Source: Rallus limicola
Lineage: Eukaryota; Chordata; Aves; Gruiformes; Rallidae
Length of the DNA stretch: 64,000 nucleotides
Assembly (NCBI GenBank): GCA_022605955.1
Contig: JAKCOZ010000001.1
Location: forward strand, 22,436,146 to 22,500,145
Direction of reading: 5' to 3'
A program made the position numbers and the translations under genes. The notes below the pieces were generated by a model. It had not been told where the DNA came from. It made no database searches and was given only the letters and a program-made list of their open reading frames with translations. Position 1 is the first letter of the stretch. Each line of letters starts with the position of its first letter. Shown in pieces: positions 1 to 10,666 of this stretch.

Positions 1-1290
1 TACTGTACACTATGGTAAACTGGATTTATATTGAATGCCAAATTACAATGCACACAACCACCACCTGTGCTGTGTGTGAAAGAGGGACAACATATCCATG
101 ATGAATTAGTCACATTCCCTTCAACATACTTCTATCCAGAATTGTATCCATACTTCAGCCCTTGATTTCCAATTGTAAATACGTAAAAAAGTTTGCCATA
201 TTTACAACCTTATCTCAGCGTGGTGTAACACCAAGGAGATGAGATACACCTCTAAAACACCTCTCCATTTGAACTACAGCCACCCCCAGTTTTAATTAGT
301 TTGCAAAAGCTGCTTCCATTTCCTCTATTTTATGTTTCAATTCCTTCCCCTTTCTCTTCTTACTGTGCTGCTTGTACTCCATGAAACATTTCCTCCCTGC
401 TCTCACATCCATTGACATTTTGGAAAAGCAGCTACATTTCAGTTAGTTACCCCCAGAATTATGTCAACTGCCATCCACCTCACTCCCCATAGCACTTCAC
501 CGTGCTCTGACTGCCCTGGCTGGGGAGGAATAGGGGCTCCCTGGAAGGAGGAGCTGCAATTCCAGACTCCAGAGTTATTTCCAAGTAAGCTTATAGATGG
601 GGATGGCTCCCAGGGGCTTTGATGGGAAAAGCAGGTGCTTTTCAGGCATTTGTTTCTCAGCAGAAGCATGCAGAAAGTGAGTCCTTCTCACATACACAGA
701 ACTGCCAAATTAAAACAAGTTTTCAACAAGCTCCCCAGCCACCTGTAAAGGCAGCCTGTTTTCAGAGCTGGAGTTCCTGGGAGCACTGGAGAAAATCAGC
801 AGAAATGACAGAAATGCATGAGGCAATCAAGAAAGCACCAGGAGAATATCTGCATCATTTTTACTGAATAAAGCCAACAGGCTCTAAGTTCAAAGGAAGG
901 AAAATGAGAGCCTTCTTCAAGCAACACGCAGTTCAGCCATGGGAATAGTCACCACAAGTTGTTATGAAGTTTATACAGATTTTGAAAGTGGTGGAATGAT
1001 TACTGAAAGAAAAATGCATCCAGGGTTATTACATAAACAGACACCAACCCTGATGCAGACCTCAAAGCCAAAATTTGCTGGAGGCAGAGGCAGCATTTTG
1101 GGAAAGTATTGCTGCATGTCTGCCCTGGAGCTTATCATTTCCTTTTGGGCACCTCTGTCATCCAGTGGTGGGGATGGGCTCTGAATGTAGACATACCTCT
1201 TGTCCTGGTACAGTACAACTTTTCCTATTCTTTGGGGGAAGGAGACAGCAGGAAGGGAGTGACTGGCACAGGGTGCTGGGCATGAGAGGC
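1..1290. other. No gene recognised at the left edge
   Basis: AT-rich sequence without convincing exons apart from the WWE-type frame that continues from 1366 down to about 971 on the minus strand. Confidence 0.4.
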
Positions 1291-1300
1291 AGATGCTCAC

Positions 1301-1366
1301 CTGCTTCCTATATGCAACCCAATGGTTGTGCCCATCCAGCCAATACCAGCAGCTTTCCATCCTGCC
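1301..1366 (-). pseudogene. Second isolated WWE-type exon
   Basis: Minus strand reads MESCWYWLDGHNHWVAYRKQ at donor CAG|GTGAGC, again phase 0. Both WWE tryptophans are kept (WYW and HW). The acceptor is uncertain (1361 or 1366). The frame stays open to 971 with VVLYQDKRYVYI, vaguely like the second half of a WWE. It could be an exon of a functional PARP12-like gene beyond the left edge, or a relic. Confidence 0.5.
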
Positions 1367-1734
1367 CTTGGAGTGGGCATCAGTGATCAACAGTGTAGAA
1401 AGATGACCATGGACAAAAAGAAAGGCAGATCAGTTTCTGGCAGTCCCTAAAGCATTTGCAGTAAACCTCCAGCTATTCCTGCTGTGGGTTAAAAATCTGT
1501 GCTAATCTGAATTTAGTGCTCAGCAGCAGTGATTGAACCATGACCTTTTCAGGGAGGGGGAACTGATGTGTTTGGGATGCAGATCCTATGAAGAACAGGA
1601 CCCAGCAGATCCTACAGGTCAACACTGGACTTGTGTGATACCTCCCAGCATTCCCTCAGCCACACCACCATCACAATTGCCCTCGTCTCTTCCACTGTCC
1701 TCTCACCATGTCCCAATCCTGGATGCTCCCACAC

Positions 1735-2030
1735 CGTCCGCCACTACAGCAGCCTCCAGCTCCCCGCAGCCGGCCAGCCTTCCCTGCAGAGGGAATCCGG
1801 AGCCAGGTTGTCTTCTCCCGGGCTGCCCGGCGTGCGGGGACTCCCGGCAGACCCCAGAAATGGGCGGGCACCGCCACCTAGGGACCCGGCAGCAGAAGCT
1901 GCGCTCCCCGCGCTCCTCCCGCAGCCGGCAGATCTGCCTCCTGCGGGGAGCGTTCCGCTGGAGCGTGGCTTCACAGGCATGCAGAAGGAGAAGCACCGAT
2001 TTTGGCGTCGGGGAGCCCCTGTGCATCCAT
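1735..2030. promoter_or_regulatory. Small CpG island
   Basis: About 300 bp with many CpGs and GC boxes (GGGCGGGC near 1862), in contrast to AT-rich, CpG-poor flanks. It lies between the two WWE-type exons on the minus strand and could be a promoter or first exon of a gene to the left. Frames are open on both strands here, but nothing is recognisable in them. Confidence 0.45.
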
Positions 2031-2137
2031 CATCAGGTCCCACCCCCTCCTGCTCCCTCTGCTTAGGCTGGGGATGTATCCTTCCTGGCACCAACACCTG
2101 CACGTGTCCTTGAGCCTGCTCAGTGGAGGAGCAGAGA

Positions 2138-2540
2138 TTCACAGCAGGGCAGGGGTGGAAAGGAACCTCTGGAGATCATCTAGTCTGACCCCCCTGCCAG
2201 AGCAGGATCACCTACAGCAGGGTGCATGGAATTGTGTCCAGGTGAGTCTGAATCTCTCCAGAGAAGGAGACTCCACAACCTCTCTGGGCAGCCTGTCCCA
2301 GTGCTGTGTCACCCTCACAGGGAACAAGTTTTTACTTATGTTCAGACAGAACTTCCTGTGTTCCAGTTTGTGCCCGTCACCCCTTGCCCTGTCACTGGGC
2401 ACCACTGAAAAGAGCCTGGCCCCATTCCTCTAGATACCTGCCCTTTAGATACTTGTAAACATTGAGGAGATCCCCTCTCAGCATTCTTCTCCAGGCTAAA
2501 CAGCCCCAGCTTTCTCAGCCTTTCTTCCCACCCTCCCCTT
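2138..2540 (-). mobile_element. CR1 LINE 3' fragment
   Basis: On the minus strand it reads the CR1 tail: GGGACAGGCTGCCCAGAGAG, GTTGTGGAGTCTCC, with the run equivalent to the last CR1 coding part near 2500. The typical 3' repeat end is worn away. Confidence 0.85.
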
Positions 2541-3443
2541 CACGCTGCTGTAGCACTGACTGCTTACAAGCCACAAAATGCTTCCCACCCATCTTGTGCC
2601 CCTGCCACAAGCCTTCTCCTAGGTCATGCTGCATGGTGGCACCCGTCGCATCCTACCAATGCCTTTCTGGTCAGCCTGAAATGCCTTCTCCACCTGTGTA
2701 GAGGTTACAGTGGCAGCACTGTGGTTGGGAGACTAGAAAAAGGAGGGGGAATATCCATCAGTGGAAAGTTTGGGCTTAAAGGGCCTGCAGAGCAGAATTT
2801 TAGTTGTTAACCAGGGGTAGTCACCTACAACTTGGAGTTTCTCAGTGCAGAGGCCCACCCCAGAAGCTGTTTGGTAGACTCTGCCTCCACTTGCTCCCAG
2901 CCACTTCTCCCTCCTCATCAGATCACGCACAGAAAAGGTCTGGCAGGGCAGCATATCCCCAGAGCCCCACCCATTTCTGTAGCCTGTGCTGCTCATCACC
3001 TTCTACTCGCCCCTTCCACATCGGATTGGAGAACATCACCATGTCTCTCAAAATGGTCCTGGTTTGCTATTGTGCCTCATCAGTGCATAGGATAGCTCTC
3101 TGGCACTCCCTTCTGCAGTGAGCTATTAGGATTTCCAGGAGAAAGGAGTGCTCTCCTCACAGATGCACGCACAGCACAGAAATTGTTTAGATTAAGGCAA
3201 TTCTGAAAGGCTCTGGTTTAGCCAAGAAAACAAACAACGTTCAGACCGTGACCTCACAGGGTCCTGAGTGTTGCAAGTAAAATTATGAGAGGCCGCTGAA
3301 CGCACGAAAATGCATGTATGCTGTGGGGAGGCTCTGAAGCAAGACCCGAAACGTATGTGAAAGGAATTGCTTGTGAATGGCAGAAGAAATGGCAGCCCCC
3401 AAGGAGTGGCCAGCTCACAGGCAGGGAGGGGAGAGGTGCTCAC

Positions 3444-3529
3444 TGCCTCTCCACACTCCTGACACTGGCTAGAGGTATCCAGCCAGTACCAGCGGTTTTC
3501 CAACTGGGTGAGCACCAGTGTGTAACACA
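3444..3529 (-). pseudogene. Isolated WWE-type exon, degraded
   Basis: Between acceptor TTCTCAG and donor GTGAGC the minus strand reads CYTLVLTQLENRWYWLDTSS then QCQECGEA. It aligns with the WWE exon of the PARP12-like gene (WYWLDEFGQWIEYGEE) and ends in the same phase 0, but the second signature Trp and the Tyr are both Cys. I could not find the following exons, so this is probably a relic of a tandem duplicate. It may instead be an exon of a gene continuing left. Confidence 0.6.
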
Positions 3530-5198
3530 CTGAGAAGAAAGATGTGGAGGTGGAAGGAAAAAGAAAATCAGTGCCTGGTAGCTATGGAAATCAGCATCCT
3601 CCATTTTCATCCCTTCCATTCTCTGCATCCACCCCCTTCTGCCAGTGCAGCTATTCCAGCACCTTCCCACCACCAGTCTGGGCAGGTCCTGTGTGAGAAG
3701 ACACCACCAGTCTTATGCCACTCACCTTAACAGACTCAGAATCAGAGTTGTTCTTCACAGTACTGATGATGAAGGAGGGGAAAGATGGCAAACAGCACGA
3801 CTTACATGGCTGGACATCTGAGTCATGTCACCTCATGACAGGAGGAGTGACAAAGACAATGGTGCAACACTCAACCCAGAACCCACAGCCCACTGTCAGT
3901 GCACAGCACACCAGCACAATCCCAGTGCTGTGTCCAGGACTCGCACTGGTCATCAGGCTTCCCCATGAGGCTGGCAGCTAGTCCAGACCTGCTGCCCCTA
4001 CCTCACAGACCAGTATTGTTCAACACTGGAACAGCTAGTATGGACCTGGAGGCCTCAATTTTCCAGCCCTCTCCCCAACAGACCTGGCAAGCTGGCTGGG
4101 TACTGCCAGCTAGGAACATGGCACGGGCAAACTGAGCAGCCTATGCCTCCCTTCCAGTTGGCTCTCACCTCCAACAGACTCATTTGGTCAACAGCAGATT
4201 ATTTTTCCTGTCATCTGCATGCTCAGAATACTCTGGACCATGTCTTGAAAAAAATCCAAATCATGAAGGCTTGTAAAAGTAGAGCACTTATTCAAGAAAT
4301 GCACAGCTCTACCACAGATCCAGCTGCCGTGACACAGCACAGCCGCTAAGAAGACTGCAGCAGTTCAAGAAGGACTGAACAAATCCACAGGAGAAGAAGA
4401 ATCCAACGAGGGCCATTAAATACAAGTATGTTAACTCAGGCTGAGGAAGTAGCTGAGTTGCACATGGCTGGCAGCGAGGGATGTATCACTACCTGCTGCT
4501 CCTTCTCCTCCTCTTTTCCAGGGATCCAGCGCCTGCGGGTGCTGAAGGCAGGAGCCAGGCTACCACACTTTGGCATGTCTGTGTTCAGCAACTCCTATAT
4601 AGAAAGGAATATGAAAAACTGCTGATGTAGCCATGCAGTGTCTTGCCTGTGGCCTTCCTCCCTGTGTTATTCCCACAGCGTGAGGTCATTTTGGTTAGTG
4701 CTGCTCCTGCTTGAACTGGAAGCATGAGCAATGCAGACACACGTTCTCTTGTCCACCTGGAAGGTTCTCTGGTCCTCTTTTGATCCCATCACACAGCCAG
4801 TTTCAAGCTATCACAATTCCACTCCTCAAAAATGGATGTGGGCACTTAAAATAGTACCTACATATGATTTAGGTCTTTTCTTTTTTTTCTTTGAATACCA
4901 CCACCTCCTTTTTGCTGACAACTGCCAGTCACCCACACAATGAAGATCCTTCTCAGCAAACAGTCACACAGCTGTGCAGCCACCCTAAGGTGATGGAGAA
5001 CCACAGGCTGTCTCTTGTGCAGCTCTCCTCCTACATAGACTCAGCAAATCCACATCTCCTCCTTAGGATAAGAGTAATGTTGATAACACACTATTATTTT
5101 AGTTGCTGCCAGTTAGCCAGTGTTAGTGGGTCTCCATGCCATCAAACAAATGAGCATCAGGAAGGATCAAAAGTGCAGAGCTGTCTTCAAAAGATGGA

Positions 5199-5262
5199 AA
5201 GGAAGAAAAAGAAAAAGAAAAAAAAGAAAACTATTTTAAAAAAAGAAAAAAAAAAAGAGAAG
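5199..5262 (+). repeat. A-rich simple repeat (AAAAAG-type)
   Basis: Mostly A with scattered G. It gives spurious lysine-rich frames. Confidence 0.85.
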
Positions 5263-5889
5263 ACCATCAGCTTCTGGCAGTTTGCTTAACAGTAATATTG
5301 AAAAAGAAAGCTAAACTCAGCAAGAATTCCTGGAATGGTGTCATCATTTCACAGCCAAGAAAATCATCTGGTTTCCAAATCCTCTGGGAACAGAAAGAGT
5401 CCTAAAATTTTTTTGCTTTTCTTTTTTGCCTGTGATTGAACTCAGACATGCCACTTTCTGCCCTTTGAGTGTGCCAGTACATGCAGAGCAGACACCTGAC
5501 CCTGGATCAGTAGCAGTAGTATTTCTTGGTTGCTAATGATCTGTAGAATTCAATACTTCTGAGTTTCCCTGGACTTCCCAACAAAACCTCACTAGATGTG
5601 GGAACAGATCACCTGGCTACTAAGTCCATGTCCCTCATAATGCCCACTGCAATGATCTGCTTCCTGAGATGAGCAACAGCTTTCACAGTCCTCAGGAATT
5701 CACAGAGACGTTAGAAGATTCAGTTCATTTTTATCTCAGTTGATAGACAGAGAGGAGTCCTGCAAACAGCCTTCTCAGACGCTACATAATGAAGCTTTTG
5801 CTTTATTTACAAGTCCTGTTGGTTATGTTTCAGATTCAGGAAACTGCCTAGACACCACAGGTTAACAGGAGCAAGTAGAACTAAAAGTT

Positions 5890-5906
5890 GGGGGGGGGGG
5901 GGGGGG
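5890..5906 (+). repeat. Homopolymer of 17 G
   Basis: Seventeen consecutive G on the plus strand, a likely slippage and assembly-error site. Confidence 0.95.
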
Positions 5907-8007
5907 AACAGAACACGTGACAAAAAACAAACCCAAAGCTTGATGTGGTAAAGAAAAGCAGAGCTGGTGAGCGGGACACATCATGCAGTTATTCAGGCTA
6001 CACAGAAATAACAGCAGCTGGAGGCGGTCTAGGTGGGAAAAATGTAGTTTTGATAGTGCTGTCACAAAGTTTAGGTTTGGTTAGTAGCCTGTGGTTTCAT
6101 TCAGGGAAACTAGTTGTGTCTCAGACTAGACTAAAGAAATGTGAAGAGGCCATTCTGTCAGTAAGGAATTTGATTTGCTCAGTCAAAAAAATCCAAAGAA
6201 AAGGTAAGCATTTTTTTAAGAGATGGATGATTTTTTAAGATGGGTGCTAGGACTTTCAGTCAGGGAAGTTTTGTGAAGGGGGAGGTTGTTTAGTCATTTC
6301 CGTGAGGTCCGATTGTAGGAGGATCCAAGACGAAAAAAGAATGTGGAGAAGAATCTGCTTGAGCTGAGAGGCAAAATTATCAGTTGGCCTTCAGGACAGA
6401 AGACAGATCAGATGCCTCAAAGTCTAGGTTTTGAAAAAAGTCATAAAACTGCATGACCTTTCAAAAGGAAAACCAAGTGAAAGATGCAAGGGGCTATCTG
6501 CAAGTGCAGTCAGAAGGAGCCTGCAAGAATCAAGAGTCAGAGTGTACAAGGTGTTAAAGAAAACAGAGACTGATGTGACTTCTAATGTCTCCTTCAGACC
6601 CAGTAAAGGGAAAATCATTTGGGAAAAAAAAATATTAAAAAAATTATTAAGGAGACCAAAGCTGGAGATACAGCCCAAGAAAAAATGATTCTGAGAACAT
6701 GCAGTAAAATACAGCTTCTCTTTGGGAATGGGTAAACTCACCACTTCCTCCAGCAGTGGGGATATCATCTGTAGAAGCTTCCCAAGTATTTACAGGTTGA
6801 GCAGTGGTGCACTGATTAATGTGTCCTCTGACACTGCAGCAAAACATCTGGCAGGAAAATCTAAACTTATTAAGAACAGATGGATAAGAACCAGGTCAGC
6901 CTTTCCTATTGCTCCTACTTGTAAGCTAGATGTAAAAATAATCTTGGAGAGACATTTTGAGTTGTTTTGGGAAATAGTGACTCAAACTCAACATGCCAGA
7001 CAATAGGCTTCGTCAAAAGAAACTGGAGTGCAAAAGAACCAGAACAATTTGAAAAACTTGTTCCCTTAGCAGTGGAAGTCTGATTCCTACAGATCTGTCT
7101 CCTGCAGCCCCTAGCTGAGGACCTCCACCCTCCCCCAAATCTTTAGGCCCCCCCATTATCACCACAGCTACACATTAAGTTGGGATCATTATTCCCTCGA
7201 CCCAGAACAAGACTTGTTAAATAATGCGGTCGTTGAGCACGTCATGCCAAGAACAACATCTGTGTTTTCCTCAGTTGGCACCCATACAGTGGCAGTGCCA
7301 GGTTATGGGGCTCAGGTTGGTTTTTAAGAGTTTAAATGCTTTGGAAAATAACCTCCCATTCAGCATGTCCAGTCAAGCATTCAATCTCTACAGTTTAATC
7401 ATCCTGTAATAATTCTGTCAAAACTGCTAAAAAAGGATTCTTAAAAATGCTGAAAAGTCAAATTTGGCACCAGTAAATGAAAAGAAAGCTTGAAAACATG
7501 CTGAGGTGTTAGTCAATAGAAAGCTCAGAACAGGCATGGAATATGTAAACGACAGCGTTAAAACCAGAGGCACTGGGAAGTCCTGAGAGCACCACAAGAA
7601 AATCAATTAGAAGTGCATGACGTGGAAAAGATCACTTGAGCTAACACCTTTGTATCTGTGGACTTTTGTGGAGGCAGGTGGCCTCTCAGTACAGCACTCT
7701 CACTCTGGTCTCCTGCAGCTGTCACGCTCCTAAAAATACCCTCCCCATCACCATGCAGATGAAGTGCTGCCACAGCATCTTTTTAACAGGGACCATATTC
7801 AAAAGGTGGAGAAAGAATTAGCCAAGATGCCAACTGATCATTTCATCTCATGTTGAAGGCAGCCTTAGTCCCTTGGGGAGAAGGAGATCAGTGAACCATG
7901 AAGGCTTCAAGAGAAGCCCACCCCAACACCTTCTGGTAGCAGATGCCACATAAATCAGTTAGGCTACTCACGATGTTCCTGAGGTCACACCTTTTCCACC
8001 ACTAATC

Positions 8008-8742
8008 TTGGCTGTAGATGTTGTCTACCTGGACTTCAGTAAAGCCTTCAACACTGTTCCCCACAGCGTCCTCCTGGAGAAACTAGCTGCTCATGGGTTA
8101 GATGGGTATACTCTTTGCTGGGTTAAAAACTGGCTGGATGGACAGGCCCAGAGAGTTGTGGTAAACGGAGTTAAATCCAGGTGGCGGCAAGTGGTGTTCC
8201 CCAAGGCTCTGGTCTGGGGCCAGTCCTGTTTAGCATCTTTATTAATGATCTGGATGAGGGGATTGAGTGCACCCTTAGTAAATTTGCAGATGACACCAAA
8301 TTGTGTGGGAGTGTCAATCTGTTGGAAAGCAGGAAGGCTCTGCAGAGGGACATGGACAGGCAGAGGCCAGCTTTATGGGATTCAACAAGGCCAAGTGCCA
8401 GGCCCTGCACTTTGGTCACAATAACCCCAGACAATGCTATAGGCTTGGGGTGGAGTGACTGGAGAGCTGCCTGGAGGAGAAGGAACTGGGGGTGTTAGTG
8501 GACATGAGCCAGCAGTGTGACCTGCATCCTGGCCTGTATCAGAAATAGCGTAACCAGCAGGATTAGGGAAGTGATAGTTCCATTATACTAAGTTCTGGTG
8601 AGGCTGCACCTTGAGTACTGTTTTCAGTTTTGGGCCCCTCACTACAGGAAGGATATTTTGATACTGGAGTGTGTCCAGAGAAGTGCGACAAAGCTGGTGA
8701 CGGATCTGGAGCACAAGTCCTATGAGGAATGGCTGAAGGAGT
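8008..8742 (+). mobile_element. CR1 LINE internal fragment with reverse transcriptase
   Basis: Reads DVVYLDFSKAFNTVPH, LLEKLAAHGLDGYTLCWVKN, then after a frameshift near 8180-8210 [20 protein letters not shown] and [11 protein letters not shown]. These are the A, B and C boxes of a non-LTR reverse transcriptase; FADD is the active-site box. Stops and the frameshift make it dead. It breaks off at about 8742 before the CR1 3' UTR, so it lacks the usual 3' end. Confidence 0.92.
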
Positions 8743-8744
8743 TC

Positions 8745-10347
8745 TCTATAACTTACTTATTAAATTAACAGCTTAAAACAGGCTGTTACTGTTTGTGCAA
8801 ATATTGCTCTCATTCATATTCATGCAAAACACAGGATGTAGATCTATGACAGATGGCAAATCCTTGGCAAACAGCTCTCCAAATTAACTGCACTCTCCAA
8901 TGCAATAAGTGGAATTTCCAGTTTCCAGTAGCTGTATCAGTAGCACAGGAAAACAATTAACTGTTGTACACCACTTTCCATATTGAGAAAGTTGTGTGAC
9001 AGGTAACTTCTTGTCTTCCTTTTTTTTTTTCTTGAAATTGAAATATATATATTCAGTAAAAAGTCCGTTTAGTGAGTTTAACTTCCTGACTGCACAAAAA
9101 GCTCTCTCCTACCTGTGGCTGACAAGATAAAAAATTTGCAAAAGATGCAAATTTGCAAAAGAACAAACTGTGGGACCCTGCAAAAGAGGTGGGACATGGA
9201 AGCACAGTCAATGTGGCAGTTCAGGGACTCACTGCAGCCATCACTAAGGGCACTGATTGTGTCTGAAGATAATAGGTTTTAGGAAAGCTGGTACATCCAA
9301 CCGCATCCCTACTCCTGGTTCCTCCCATTCCCGGCATGCACAACTAAACCACTTGTGCCTCCTTTGCTGAATTACAGTAGCTTATACAGCAAGACTGTTT
9401 TAAAACAAACAATTAATTTTTCTTTCCATGCTATCAGTCATCTTGAGTGTCATCCACCAAGCTTCAAGCACTATGCCATCCAAGCTATCCCCCATCTATC
9501 CCAGCAGAGCACACATCACCAGTGCCCTTCTCAATCACCAGGAGATGTGCCAGGCAGCGGCATGATGACTCAAAACAGCCACCACCAACTTCAGTCTGCA
9601 GGGAGGGGAGGGGGACAGCTGTGCCAGCGGCCACCCCTCACAAAGCTCCTTTGCCTCACCACTTGCTGCTGCAAGCCTCAATGGGACAATGCTGTGCTCT
9701 GTTACTCAGCTCACCATGGACTTCCTCGCTGCTGGTGTCACAACGTGAAGGGGCTCTAACTTCTGCAGCTGCGATATCCCTATTTTTATTGCCCTAAATC
9801 CAGTGAGGACAGGGTATCACCAATGGGATGGGCACACCTGACATAGAAGAACAGGGTGAGAAGAGCTGTCAGCAATGCAACCAGGAAACAAGCAAAGTTG
9901 GTTGCCGGCTTTAACTGCAAAGCTTCCAGGAGGCAGGAGCCTCCTGACATTTACTGGAAGGACAGGCCATGACTCCCGTCCTGTGCACCATGACATAGGC
10001 ATTTTCACTTTTTCTTTCTGGGCATTCTCCACCAAGTCTCCCTTTCGCACATCAGCACCATCACAGCAGGGATCATCCCTAACTAACTATATGAGAGGAT
10101 CAAGTTGATGGTACACTCAGCAGTGCCACTTTCGGCGGCAGGTGTCACTGCATCAGTGTACACAAAAACAGGTACATCCCCATCCCAGGCAAGAGATAAG
10201 GCCAGGGTTAAAGTTTAGCACTTCGTGCTGGCAAAATAATAGCCCCAAATCCATCAGGGGATTGATACTGGTTCAGTGCTTTACAAAACATCCTAAAGCT
10301 ACTGCTAAAATTGGACAGGCATTAAAAAAAGATATACTACAGTGTAA
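8745..10347. other. Downstream flank of the PARP12-like gene, nothing coding seen
   Basis: A short direct repeat of TTTGCAAAAG (about 9134-9165) is the only pattern noticed. Confidence 0.4.
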
Positions 10348-10353
10348 TTTATT
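10348..10353 (-). promoter_or_regulatory. Candidate polyadenylation signal of the PARP12-like gene
   Basis: AATAAA on the minus strand 33 nt after the TAA. If used, the 3' UTR would be very short. Positional inference. Confidence 0.35.
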
Positions 10354-10385
10354 CTGTATAAATTCAAAGGAGATTCCACCGTTCA

Positions 10386-10666
10386 TTACAAAATCATACA
10401 TCGGGTCTCGAGGCTGTACTCCAAGATATAGGCAGGGTAAATCTGGTGCTTCTCAAAGATGACAAAGATGGAAGGGTCTTTCAGGTCGTTCACGCAGCTG
10501 TCATACAGTCTGTTTGAATTGCCGGGTCTGGGTGGAGGGCGAAGGTACTTGGGGTCTCCCTGCACAAAGTCTCCAACAAGAACGTGAGCTACAAACATGC
10601 TGTAGCGACCACTGTGAGAGGAACAGTAGTCATGAGAATAGCTGGCATCTCTGGCAAAGTAGCTCC
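10386..10666 (-). CDS. PARP12-like: PARP12-like last coding exon
   Basis: Encodes SYFARDASYSHDYC, MFVAHVLVGDFVQGDPKYLR, LYDSCVNDLKDPSIFVIFEK and HQIYPAYILEYS before TAA at 10386-10388. Tyr of SYFA is the second triad residue. YDSCV and PSIFV-F are PARP landmarks. Confidence 0.95.

Larger units (their letters stand above)
3530..8005. other. No gene recognised; simple repeats
   Basis: Contains an A/G-rich tract (about 5199-5262) and a run of 17 G (5890-5906). Frames here are short and none shows a family motif. Confidence 0.4.
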
